60,216 nucleotides of DNA from Actinomycetes bacterium (GTDB lineage: Bacteria > Actinomycetota > Thermoleophilia > BMS3ABIN01): contig JAJYIM010000005.1 in assembly GCA_021790115.1 (NCBI GenBank), positions 1 to 60,216 of the forward strand, written 5' to 3'. A model generated the notes under the pieces. It was not told the DNA's origin and did not search any database. It saw only the letters and a program-made list of their open reading frames with translations. Below are positions 35,804 through 45,362 of the stretch, piece by piece. Position numbers and translations under genes: made by a program. The first letter of the stretch is position 1, and the number at the start of each line of letters is the position of its first letter.

Positions 35804-38587
35804 ATGAGGGTCAGTTCGCGCCCTGCCTTTCCAGGCGGCATCGGCGTCAAAATCATCTTGCCGACTTTGCTTGCTGTTTTCCTGCTGATTTTTCCCGCGG
35901 CTCTCGCAATCCGGGGGATGCACGGCGGCAGGCTCGGCTTTCTGGCCACCATGTCACTGGCGGCGCTGGCCGGCCTGGCGCTGGCGTTGCTGCTGGCCAG
36001 AAAAACAACAATGTATACTGCCGGACTATCACACGCCGCCACGGAGCTTTCCCGCGGAAACATGGCCGAGCGCGTCAAGCTTGAGGGCAGCGGTGAGCTG
36101 GCCCAATTAGGGCAAGCATTTAATGACATGGCCGCTTCGCTGGAAATTAGAACCGAAGCGCTGTTAAACGAACAGAGCAAGCTCCGCTCGATACACCAGA
36201 GCATTACCGATGGCATTATTGTCATGGGGAACAGCAACTTCCTCGTCTCCGCCAATCCAGCGGCTGAAGCAATTATGAAGCGGACGGAATCATCGCTGGC
36301 CGGCTCGCGCAAAACCGGCATCAAGGAGCTGGACGAAGTCCTGGAAAAAACAGAGCTGGTCAGACCCGGGCAAATGGTGTCCTGCTGGGAAAAAAAATCG
36401 TGCCGGCATTTTGACTGTCCTTCATATCAAAGTAATGATTTGAGGTGCTGGCTTCAATGTGGCACTCATTGCCACAATGAAATCCAGGGAACTTTTTCCA
36501 AAAAACGCGACGCCTGCGAACGCTGTGACGTTTACCATCAAAATAGCTGCATCTCCACAGAAGCGGAGCTAAACAACAAGGTATACGCCGTGACAGTGGC
36601 ACCGATTCTCAATGATGAGGGCCAGGCTGAAGGCCGCCTGGCGGTGCTGCACGACATCACCGGGGAGCGCCACCGCTCCAGTCAGCTGAAACTGCTTTAT
36701 GAAATCGCCAGTTCCATCGCCATGACGACTGAGATCAATGACTTGCTTAAAAATTGCCTCAACTTGTGCATTACGGCAATGAAGGCGACCAGCGGCTCGA
36801 TCTTGTTGCTGGATGATAACAGCGAACTTGTCATGGCGGCGCACGAAGGCCTGCCGGCTGAGACTATTTCTGGTTTTTGCCAAAAAATAGGCGAGGGCAT
36901 TGCCGGCTGGGTAGCAGAAACCGGTGAGCCACTGTTGCTCACGGAGAAAAATCCTGATCCACGGTTTTCAAAAATCAAGGGGATTAGAGACGCTGTCTGC
37001 CTTCCCATTCGTGATGAACAAGAAGTAGTTGGGGTGTTAAGCCTGAATGAACGGAAAACTGACGAAGGCTTTACCCGGGACAGCCTGGATTTCCTCGCCC
37101 CCGTAAGCGTGCAAATCGGCATGGCTCTCTCACGCGCCCGCCTGCATGCAAGCATTATTGAGGAAAAAGAAAAACAGGCGGCGATTGTTGAGGGTATGGG
37201 AGAAAGCCTCTATGTCAGGGATTCCGACCATACCATACTTTTCGCCAACCCGGTCCACAAACAGATCTTTGGCGAAGACTGCGTCGGCAAAAAATGTCAC
37301 CAGGTTTATGTTGGCCGCAAAAACGCCTGTCCCGGCTGCCCGCTGGAGCTTTGCTTTACAACGGGTGAAACCGTGAGACGCACGCGTTTCGTTCTCGACA
37401 GGCTGGGCAACCGGCGGCAACTGGAGGCAACTGCTTCCCCATTCAGGGACGCCAGTGGCATAACCAGTTGCATCGAGATCAGCCGTGATGTTACCGAAAT
37501 GTTACGAATCAGAGACCAAGCCAAAAGCCGGCTCGACTCCCTGACGGCCCTGTTTGAGGTTTCCAATTCACTGAGCTCCAGCCTGGAATTGGATAGCATC
37601 ATTGACAATCTCGCTCAATCGACAGTGACAGCGCTGAAAGCCTCCACCGTCGCAGTTTTGACTTTCGAGGAACCGGCCCGGCGGCTGGTGCTGCACTCCA
37701 TCGCCGGAGAAACCAGAGGCTGGCCTTTAAAATGTGGCGACGCTCTTGACTTATCCAACTACAGCCTCAACGGGCTGGTATCCAGCGGTGGGCCTTTTTG
37801 CGCCACCCATCCGGGCCAGATGACGCCAGCCTCCATATCGCTGGCGCCGCCTGCTGCCCAATCAGTGGTGATAGGGCGGCTTTTATCCAGAGGAAAACTG
37901 CTGGGGTTGATCTCTATGTCCAGCGCCCGGAAAAATGCGTTCTCAGAGCCCGGCCAGATGGAACTGTTTACAGACATCACAAATCAAGGAGCAGTCGCCA
38001 TCGACAATGCGCAAACCTATAAGCGCCTGGAGGCAACTTTTTGGAGCACAATCCGTTCGCTGGCTGAAGCCATCGACGCAAAGGATTCCTACACCCGTGG
38101 ACATTCCGACCGGGTGGCGGAGTATGCCGATGCGCTGGCGAGGCGCTTGAACCTGGCCGAAAATGAGCTAAACGCCGTACGCTGCGCCGGGTACCTGCAT
38201 GACACGGGCAAAATCGGCATTCCGGACGCAATCTTGCTGAAACCCGGCAGGCTCACCGACGAAGAATACCGCCTGGTCAGGAACCACCCCGTCCTGAGCC
38301 ACAAAATCATCGAGCCGGTAGATTTCCCTTACAATGTCAAGCCGCTGGTGCGCCACCATCATGAAAGGATCGACGGCTCCGGATACCCGGATGGGCTCGT
38401 CGGCGATGAGATCCCATTGGGGGCGCGCATCATCGGCATCGCGGACGCTTACGAAGCGATGACCTCCGACCGCCCCTATCGCAAAGCGCTGACGCGGGCT
38501 GCAGCCGTCGCCGAGCTTAAGCGTTGCGCAGGCACACAGTTTGACGCCGGCCTCGTGAGCTCCTTTATTGAAATTCTGGATGACTAA
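35804..38587 (+). CDS. Multidomain sensor (TM/HAMP, PAS/GAF, cysteine-rich 'CW' segment) with HD-GYP output
   Basis: CWEKKSCRHFDCPSYQSNDLRCWLQCGTHC...CERCDVY; HD-GYP: GHSDRVAEYADALARRL...AGYLHDTGKIGIPD...RHHHERIDGSGYPDGL. Confidence 0.9.
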   Translation: MRVSSRPAFPGGIGVKIILPTLLAVFLLIFPAALAIRGMHGGRLGFLATMSLAALAGLALALLLARKTTMYTAGLSHAATELSRGNMAERVKLEGSGELAQLGQAFNDMAASLEIRTEALLNEQSKLRSIHQSITDGIIVMGNSNFLVSANPAAEAIMKRTESSLAGSRKTGIKELDEVLEKTELVRPGQMVSCWEKKSCRHFDCPSYQSNDLRCWLQCGTHCHNEIQGTFSKKRDACERCDVYHQNSCISTEAELNNKVYAVTVAPILNDEGQAEGRLAVLHDITGERHRSSQLKLLYEIASSIAMTTEINDLLKNCLNLCITAMKATSGSILLLDDNSELVMAAHEGLPAETISGFCQKIGEGIAGWVAETGEPLLLTEKNPDPRFSKIKGIRDAVCLPIRDEQEVVGVLSLNERKTDEGFTRDSLDFLAPVSVQIGMALSRARLHASIIEEKEKQAAIVEGMGESLYVRDSDHTILFANPVHKQIFGEDCVGKKCHQVYVGRKNACPGCPLELCFTTGETVRRTRFVLDRLGNRRQLEATASPFRDASGITSCIEISRDVTEMLRIRDQAKSRLDSLTALFEVSNSLSSSLELDSIIDNLAQSTVTALKASTVAVLTFEEPARRLVLHSIAGETRGWPLKCGDALDLSNYSLNGLVSSGGPFCATHPGQMTPASISLAPPAAQSVVIGRLLSRGKLLGLISMSSARKNAFSEPGQMELFTDITNQGAVAIDNAQTYKRLEATFWSTIRSLAEAIDAKDSYTRGHSDRVAEYADALARRLNLAENELNAVRCAGYLHDTGKIGIPDAILLKPGRLTDEEYRLVRNHPVLSHKIIEPVDFPYNVKPLVRHHHERIDGSGYPDGLVGDEIPLGARIIGIADAYEAMTSDRPYRKALTRAAAVAELKRCAGTQFDAGLVSSFIEILDD

Positions 38588-38602
38588 CTTGCCGGCGTGC
38601 CT

Positions 38603-38623
38603 GCACAGGCTAAAAGCCTGTGC
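38603..38623. repeat. REP-like palindrome GCACAGGCT-aaa-AGCCTGTGC
   Basis: Perfect arms, 16 nt after HD-GYP gene stop. Confidence 0.85.
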
Positions 38624-38703
38624 CTGCCATCGTAGCTACTTATCAAAAGGCCCGCCTTTTCAGCTATCCGGCAATCAGGTAGTATTGCGCCATTGCCACC
38701 AGA

Positions 38704-39714
38704 ATGGAGGAGCAGGACATGCCAACACTTTCCGACCCCCTCATCAGCGGTAAAATCACGCTTAAAAACCGAATCGTCATGCCTCCCATGGCTAACGATA
38801 TGTCAAGCGAAGCCGGCGAAGTCAATGACAGGCATCTGAGTCATTACCGCGCCAGGGCTGAAGCCGGTGTCGGCTTGATCATCGTTGAACACAGTTACAT
38901 TATGCCCGCGGGAAAAATGACCAAAAAACAGCTTGGCATTCATGAAGATGGATTGACTGAAGGGCTTAAGCTGCTGGCCGACGCAATCCGCGGCGCCGGA
39001 GCGATGAGCGCCATTCAACTTACTCATGCCGGCGCCAACACGACCGCTGATGTGTGCGGTTGCCAGCCCGCCGGGCCTGCAGATATTCCTCCGCCCAAGC
39101 GGACCGAAGCGCCTCATCCGCTGGAATTGGGCGAAATCGAAGAAATTGTCGCCGCCTACAGGCAGGCTGCCCGCAGGGCCGTGATGGCCGGTTTCGACTC
39201 AATCGAGATCCACGGAGCCCACGGCTTTTTGTTGAATGAATTTGTTTCCCCGTACACAAACCGCAGAAATGATATCTACGGAGGCAGCACTGAAAACCGG
39301 CTGCGGCTCCCCCTGGAAGTTATCACTGCAGTGCGCGAGCAAGCGGGCCCCGCCTTTCCGTTGCTTTACCGGTTCGGCGCCAGCGATTTCATGCAGGGAG
39401 GGCTGACGCTGGAAGAGGCGCAAAAAATTGCGCCGCTGCTGGTGGAGGCCAGTGTAGACATACTTGATGTTTCCGGCGGGCTGTGCGGATCGCGCCCTAA
39501 AGACCTGGCAGATAATCAAGGATTCTTTGTGCCGCTTGCCACCAGCATCAAGTCCGTCATTGACGTTCCTGTAATCGCTGTGGGTGGCATCACGGATCCC
39601 CTTTATGCCAATAGCGTCATTGCCGAGGGCAAGGCCGACCTGGTGGCTGTGGGAAGAGCACTGCTGAAGAACCCAAACTGGGCCGGCGAAGCCCTGCATC
39701 AAATGCAGGAGTAA
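38704..39714 (+). CDS. Old yellow enzyme-type NADH:flavin oxidoreductase
   Basis: ISGKITLKNRIVMPPMANDMS...AIQLTHAGANT...IHGAHGFLLNEFVSPYTNRRNDIYGGSTENR. Confidence 0.92.
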   Translation: MEEQDMPTLSDPLISGKITLKNRIVMPPMANDMSSEAGEVNDRHLSHYRARAEAGVGLIIVEHSYIMPAGKMTKKQLGIHEDGLTEGLKLLADAIRGAGAMSAIQLTHAGANTTADVCGCQPAGPADIPPPKRTEAPHPLELGEIEEIVAAYRQAARRAVMAGFDSIEIHGAHGFLLNEFVSPYTNRRNDIYGGSTENRLRLPLEVITAVREQAGPAFPLLYRFGASDFMQGGLTLEEAQKIAPLLVEASVDILDVSGGLCGSRPKDLADNQGFFVPLATSIKSVIDVPVIAVGGITDPLYANSVIAEGKADLVAVGRALLKNPNWAGEALHQMQE

Positions 39715-39716
39715 TG

Positions 39717-41303
39717 TTAGCGGAGCCCGTTGCGGCGGACAAATAAACCTAAATCCAAAGGTGGCATATCCCAGTTTTGGACCCGTTTCCAGGATTTAGC
39801 CATTACCGCGCTGATCTGCGGCGAGGCGGGATAATTGCCCAAAGCTCCGTCTCCGCTTACTAGCCAGACACGATCAGCCGTCTGCAGATAACTGTTGATC
39901 TTACTGTCCAGCTCATTGCCGCGGTACTGCGAAAAAAACTCCCTGTTGCTATAGCCACCCCATGGCTTCGAGCTTAAGTCGGCGCCGTAGCTCTGAACAT
40001 ACCCGCCAAACATTTGCAGATTCCCCGGCAGATAAAATGCGGCGGCTACCGCGCAATGAGTTTCAGGGAAACATAACATTTCGTCCCCTCCGCTCCGGTT
40101 TGCCGCGATAATTGACATGACGCCCCGCCAGTTTTCGTTGCGCGGCACTTTTAGCTCAACTGCAGAATAATAGAGCATTGCGGCGATAAACGGAGTACCC
40201 GCCAGGAAAGCCAGCCGGGGTGGAATGTTTGACACAATCAAACCCAAAAACAAGGCGAATGCCGGCGCCGCCCAGGCATAGTAACGCTCAGCAAAACTGG
40301 CGCCTGGAGCAGCAAGTTGGACGGCTACAGGACCCGCCACCAGAATCAACAAGTATACTCCAGCGGCAACAATTTCACGTTTTATCAACATTCGCCTGGC
40401 CGGCTTAAATGCGGCCAAAGCCAGCATGAGAAGACCAGCAATTGCCATGACGATGATTGCTTCCCGGTGAGTGATCAGCACGCCCAGAACGCCACCACCA
40501 ATATCCTGGCTAGCATAACCCTGAACAAAAGCAATGGGCCAGTAAATTACATCTTTAGCAAAAAAAGTCAGAGACGGCATGGACAGCCCGGAACGGCCGG
40601 CTGTAGCCGAGCGGGTCAGCAGGAAAAAAACAGTTAATACCATCCCCAAAAAAACGTGGCTGACAGCCCATCCGCTAACGCGGCGATTCCGCGAATCAGT
40701 TAAAAGCCAATAAACGGCCAGGCCGGCAAAAACCATGATGAAAGCGAGGTAAAAAGAAAAGATCATCAAAAGTGTGGCAATGATGTACAGGGCCCAATTC
40801 TTCCACCCGCCTCTTTTGCTGCATCTTGCCAGGAAATAGAAAGATAACAAGGAAACCAGCGTCAGCCAGCTGTAAGAAGTCGCATCACGGGCATACCAAA
40901 CCATCAAAGGAGAAATGGCCGCGAAAGCTGCGGCCCAAAGACCTGCCCGACGTGAGTGGATTTCTTTGCCCGTGGCATAAATCAAAGGAATGATCAACAC
41001 CCCAAAAAATGCAGACAAGAAGCGCGCCCATATCTCGCCACCGGCCGGCATTGGCCAGAAGTATGCAAGTAGGTTAAAGACGGGAGGATGTCCCTGGGCA
41101 ATTGCTTCTGAAATGAGCCGGCCGAGTGGCAGCTTGCTCGTCCACACACTGGCCAGCTCATCATAATTGAGGCTTTCGTGCGCCAACTTAAAAAAACGGA
41201 CAAAGGCGCCCGCGAGAATCAGTAACTCAAGAACCATTGCCGGCATGTGCTGTTGCCAATTTGCGGCGCTATCTTTAAGCGCGGCTGCTCTACCGCTCAT
41301 CAC
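39717..41303 (-). CDS. GT39-like polytopic membrane glycosyltransferase
   Basis: FVRFFKLAHESLNYDELASVWTSKLPLGRL...HPPVFNLLAYFW. Confidence 0.75.
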   Translation of the reverse strand: MMSGRAAALKDSAANWQQHMPAMVLELLILAGAFVRFFKLAHESLNYDELASVWTSKLPLGRLISEAIAQGHPPVFNLLAYFWPMPAGGEIWARFLSAFFGVLIIPLIYATGKEIHSRRAGLWAAAFAAISPLMVWYARDATSYSWLTLVSLLSFYFLARCSKRGGWKNWALYIIATLLMIFSFYLAFIMVFAGLAVYWLLTDSRNRRVSGWAVSHVFLGMVLTVFFLLTRSATAGRSGLSMPSLTFFAKDVIYWPIAFVQGYASQDIGGGVLGVLITHREAIIVMAIAGLLMLALAAFKPARRMLIKREIVAAGVYLLILVAGPVAVQLAAPGASFAERYYAWAAPAFALFLGLIVSNIPPRLAFLAGTPFIAAMLYYSAVELKVPRNENWRGVMSIIAANRSGGDEMLCFPETHCAVAAAFYLPGNLQMFGGYVQSYGADLSSKPWGGYSNREFFSQYRGNELDSKINSYLQTADRVWLVSGDGALGNYPASPQISAVMAKSWKRVQNWDMPPLDLGLFVRRNGLR

Positions 41304-41431
41304 TTCCTCTCCGCTTCACGCTCCAAACAATGGCAGAACCTGCCGGCGTCAAGATTGAGGGAAAAACAAGTCTCCCGGCATGAGTAACCCGGCCGATATT
41401 TATTTTAAGAGAAAGGCGCGGGAGGAGACAA

Positions 41432-42340
41432 GTGGAGGGTGGTCATCAAACCCGTCACGCGGAATCGTCAATCGGCCGGTGCCCAGTGCACCCGGACGAG
41501 CCGTTGACGGGTCTATGCAGCTGTGGCACATTCTTCTGCCACCGTTGCTCGCCGTCGGCGGTGTTCTGCGCCCGCTGCTACCAAACCCGGGTTTACTCTA
41601 CCAGCTTCAGGATTGCGGCAGGAACAAGTCTTTCTGTTTCGGGCGCTTGCGCAGCGACCGGGCGGGTGACCTACAGGCGGCCACTGGCACAAAGAATATT
41701 GATTGAGGCGCTGCTTCTAATTATCAGCACCATCCTGATCATGGGAGGATTGCTCTTCCAGCAGAGCCGTACCCTGGCTGCCTCTGACGGGCAGGTCTTT
41801 GGTTTCGGCATTAACGCCGGCAATGACCCGCAGCAAAAAAACGCCCCTTATTTCTCTGACAGCATCAAGTTTAACGACGCCACTGTCACGCTAACGAGTG
41901 ACACCTCTTACTCAATCAGCGCCCGGGTTCAGAGCGTGCACGCTTATGATGACATGATTAGCCCTGCCATTCCGGACGACCTGCTGCTGTCGTGGGGGAA
42001 ACTGGCCGACCCTGACACAGCCAGCCGCTTTAGCTGGAAACAATCCGGCCGCCACGGCACCATTTCAGGGCCTTTAGATAGCGACTTGACATCGAGTTAC
42101 ATTATCAGTCATGTCAGCAATAATCACCTCATTCCCGCCAATGACAGCATCCGCGCGGCGCTAAGCCTGGTGAAACCAGGCGACCTTGTTCATATTGATG
42201 GCCGCCTCGTTGATGCCAGGATGGTTATTGACAATACGGAGATCTCCGTTCAGACCAGCAAGAGCCGCGCTGACCAAGGTGATGGCGCCTGCGAAATCAT
42301 CTATGTCGAACATCTGCGAGTGAATGGGCAGTCGTTTTAG
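41432..42340 (+). CDS. Membrane protein with N-terminal B-box-like zinc finger
   Basis: CPVHPDEPLTGLCSCGTFFCHRCSPSAVFCARC followed by a single TM segment. Confidence 0.6.
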   Translation: MEGGHQTRHAESSIGRCPVHPDEPLTGLCSCGTFFCHRCSPSAVFCARCYQTRVYSTSFRIAAGTSLSVSGACAATGRVTYRRPLAQRILIEALLLIISTILIMGGLLFQQSRTLAASDGQVFGFGINAGNDPQQKNAPYFSDSIKFNDATVTLTSDTSYSISARVQSVHAYDDMISPAIPDDLLLSWGKLADPDTASRFSWKQSGRHGTISGPLDSDLTSSYIISHVSNNHLIPANDSIRAALSLVKPGDLVHIDGRLVDARMVIDNTEISVQTSKSRADQGDGACEIIYVEHLRVNGQSF

Positions 42341-42441
42341 AAAAATATGAAACAGGTGACCGGCAGCGCCGGGACCGGCTGGACATTTCCGCAGCTTTTC
42401 GCTTTAATTCAATTTTCAGGCTCCCGACTTTCAACTTCGGC

Positions 42442-42696
42442 ATGCAGATAACGATTGACTCCATTTGCAAGGAATTCGATATCAGGGCGGAAGAGATCTT
42501 TGCCTTTATGGACGAAGAGAACATTCACCTAGGCGGCAGCCTCATGCATGACATCGCCATTGATATCCCTGATTTCCGCAAATTCATCGAGTATTGGCGG
42601 CGGCAGCTAAAGCAACGAATAAAAACAGTAGAGCAGGACCTGGCACAGTTGGACGGCAAGGCTGAAAACTTCCTGAGATCTCTGAACGGCTGGTAA
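42442..42696 (+). CDS. Small hypothetical protein
   Basis: 84-aa ORF between two confident genes; no family recognised. Confidence 0.45.
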   Translation: MQITIDSICKEFDIRAEEIFAFMDEENIHLGGSLMHDIAIDIPDFRKFIEYWRRQLKQRIKTVEQDLAQLDGKAENFLRSLNGW

Positions 42697-42698
42697 GT

Positions 42699-43811
42699 TC
42701 AGATCGCCAGCAGCCTCTGTTTCTCTTTTATGCCAGCAATCAGCTTGTCGAGCGAGTCACCAAACAGGCGCACCCCATCAACCTGCAGGTCCTCGGTAAC
42801 CTTGTTCATATCGACGCCGGCGCTGGCAAGTGCTTTAATCGTCCTTTCGGCCTCGTCCAATCCCGCCTGCAGGGATGGTGCGACGGCTCCATGATCAAGA
42901 AAGGCGCCAAGCGTCTCGGCCGGCATCGTGTTTATCGTCCCGGGCCCAATCAGTCCCTCAACATACATAACATCGCTGTAAGCAGGGTTCTTGGTGCTGG
43001 TGCTGGCCCAAAGCACGCGCTGAACGCGTGCGCCCTTCTCCCTCAGAGCCGCAAACCGCTCGCTGCGCATCACCTGTTCATAACGGCGGAAAGCCAGCTT
43101 GGCGTTGGCAATGCCGGCCTTGCCCAGGAGGGCTTTAAGCTCGCCGCGTCCGCCATCAATAAGCTCCTGTAATTGGCCGTCAACGGACGTATCCACCCGG
43201 CTGACAAAAAACGAGGCGACAGATGCGACTTTGCTTAAATCGCCACCGCTGGCAGCCAACCGCTCCAGGCCAGACATGTAAGCCTCGGACACGGCATTGT
43301 AATGGCTAACGGAAAACATCAGCGTAATATTGATATTGATGCCTTCGCCGATTAGTGCCTGGACGGCCTGGATTCCCGGCGGCGTGCCGGGAACCTTCAG
43401 CATGACGTTAGGCCGCAGCTCCAAAGCGTGGTAAAGATGGCGTATCTCTGCAATTGTGCCATCGGTATCATAGGCAAGCGCCGGGCGCGGCTCGAGCGAT
43501 ACGTATCCGTCAGCAGCTCGGGTTCGTTCGTAGACAGGCCGTAAAAGATCAGCAGCTTCACGAATATCACTCAATATCAAGTTCTCATAAATCGCGGCAG
43601 CTTCCAATCCACGGGCGGATAGCGCTTGCAAATCGTCATCATAGTCACCACTGCCGCTGATGGCTTTTTCAAAAATAGAAGGGTTTGACGTAACGCCAGT
43701 GACTCCCAGATCAATCAGCCGTTGCATTTCGCCGGTCTTAAGCAGCCGCCGAGCAATATTGTCATACCAGACAGACTGGCCCATTTTTTGCAGTTGCTGA
43801 AGTTTCGCCAT
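42699..43811 (-). CDS. tal: Transaldolase
   Basis: GQSVWYDNIARRLLKTGEMQRLIDLGVTGVTSNPSIFEKAI. Confidence 0.95.
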   Translation of the reverse strand: MAKLQQLQKMGQSVWYDNIARRLLKTGEMQRLIDLGVTGVTSNPSIFEKAISGSGDYDDDLQALSARGLEAAAIYENLILSDIREAADLLRPVYERTRAADGYVSLEPRPALAYDTDGTIAEIRHLYHALELRPNVMLKVPGTPPGIQAVQALIGEGININITLMFSVSHYNAVSEAYMSGLERLAASGGDLSKVASVASFFVSRVDTSVDGQLQELIDGGRGELKALLGKAGIANAKLAFRRYEQVMRSERFAALREKGARVQRVLWASTSTKNPAYSDVMYVEGLIGPGTINTMPAETLGAFLDHGAVAPSLQAGLDEAERTIKALASAGVDMNKVTEDLQVDGVRLFGDSLDKLIAGIKEKQRLLAI

Positions 43812-44007
43812 CTGGATTCCCTCCCGCCAAAGAAGATTAGCCTGTTTTTCAATAAAGTACCCGTTCCTGTGGAAACAAAGCTTTTTCGATTCAACGCGGG
43901 TTAAAGGCAAGGGAGTCAACCAGATAGGCTAAATAAACAGGTCATTGGGAAACGCGGATTTGGGGAAGAATTCAAGTGATACTACGCAAGCTATTAATGG
44001 AGGCGCC

Positions 44008-44205
44008 ATGAGCGGCAAAGGAGAAGGAAAAAAGCGAAATCGGGCGGCTCAGAGCGAGCAGCATGGCTTTCAGGAACGCTCCCTGGAGAAAGCTGAGAAG
44101 CCGGCCGGGGAAGAGACGCGCCAAGTAGCAAACCATGAAAAACAGCGGGTGGTGGATAAGCTGCGCAGGCTGGAGGAGCGCCGCCGCCAGCAGGAGGAAA
44201 GCTAA
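44008..44205 (+). CDS. Small charged hypothetical protein
   Basis: MSGKGEGKKRNRAAQSEQHGF...; low complexity, adjacent to MITE-like copy 2. Confidence 0.3.
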   Translation: MSGKGEGKKRNRAAQSEQHGFQERSLEKAEKPAGEETRQVANHEKQRVVDKLRRLEERRRQQEES

Positions 44206-44206
44206 A

Positions 44207-44383
44207 AATCTATCTCATAAGGCTGTTCGCAGCGAGGCCGAGCGAAAAGGCGACGGACAAGGACGCAGGAGTAAAAGCCCGCAGTCATACCCACTGCGGT
44301 ATGCCCTGGACTTTTTGCCCTTAAGGACGCCGCCCATCGCCTTTGCAGCCGGCCGCAGCAGAATATGCCTTTTGAGATAGATT
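44207..44383 (-). mobile_element. 177-bp MITE-like element, copy 2 (opposite orientation to copy 1)
   Basis: Termini AATCTATCTCATAAGGC / AATCTATCTCAAAAGGC (inverted); reverse complement aligns with 25411-25587. Confidence 0.75.
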
Positions 44384-44392
44384 CCAAGTGTT

Positions 44393-45061
44393 CTAAGCTT
44401 CAGGAAGATAATTTTTGATAAGTTTCATATCTTCCCAAACAAGTTTTTTCAGTTCCCGCGCGCCGGACCCGGCGCCGCCGCGCCGGAGGATAAAGGCTGG
44501 ATGGAAAGTCGCGATTATGCGGGATCCAAAGGGCCCTTCGAACCATTGGCCCCTTTGCTCGGTAATGCTAAAGCCAGGATCGATCACACCTTTGCCAGCC
44601 GGCGAGCCCAGACAAAGGACTACTTTAGGCTGGATAATCTCCACCTGCCGCACCAGGTAAGGCCTGCAGGCGGCCACTTCCGGCGCCATCGGCGCCCGGT
44701 TCTGCATACGGCCCTCGACCAGGTCGGCGGCCCGGCATTTGACAATATTAGTAATGAAAACAGTGGGCCGCGGAAACTCTGCCGCCAAAAGTATCTTGTC
44801 CAGCAGCTCGCCGGCCCTGCCAACAAAAGGCCGGCCCCGGGCGTCCTCGTTCTCGCCCGGCCCTTCCCCCACGATCATCAAACGGGCTGCGGCGTCTCCT
44901 TCGCCAGGAACCGCGTTTCGCCGGTTGCGGCACAGCGGGCAAAGAACGCACTCGCGCACAAAACGCGCAACCGCCTCCAGTTGGTCCTCGCGCGAGGACT
45001 GCTCACTAACAGCCGCATCGATAGGGTCAAACAAATCCAGGTTTCGTGTAAGCAGGGACAT
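44393..45061 (-). CDS. Uracil-DNA glycosylase (family 4/5-like, Fe-S type)
   Basis: CVLCPLCRNRRNAVPGEGDAAARLMIVGEGPGENEDARGRPFVGRAGELLDK...TNIVKCRA. Confidence 0.9.
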   Translation of the reverse strand: MSLLTRNLDLFDPIDAAVSEQSSREDQLEAVARFVRECVLCPLCRNRRNAVPGEGDAAARLMIVGEGPGENEDARGRPFVGRAGELLDKILLAAEFPRPTVFITNIVKCRAADLVEGRMQNRAPMAPEVAACRPYLVRQVEIIQPKVVLCLGSPAGKGVIDPGFSITEQRGQWFEGPFGSRIIATFHPAFILRRGGAGSGARELKKLVWEDMKLIKNYLPEA

Positions 45062-45362
45062 TAATAACAAACAACCAAAGACCTCATCGAAAGCCTGCCT
45101 AAATTTATCACAGAATGCCGGTTTCGGAACTTGCCACAAAAAAATCAGCTCTTCTTTAAGGCTATCTGTCTAAGTCGCCAGCGGCTATGTCATTATCACC
45201 CAACAGATGAATCATTTACCAACCCTTATAACTGATATGCCGGCCTTGTCGGCAAGCAGAACGGATAATATCAGATGTTTTTCACAGGCAACCGGCGCTA
45301 AAAAGGCCGCAGCCCAAAAGTTTTTGGCTCCCCAGGGGGGCATCCGCCCTCCCTGGAAAGAT

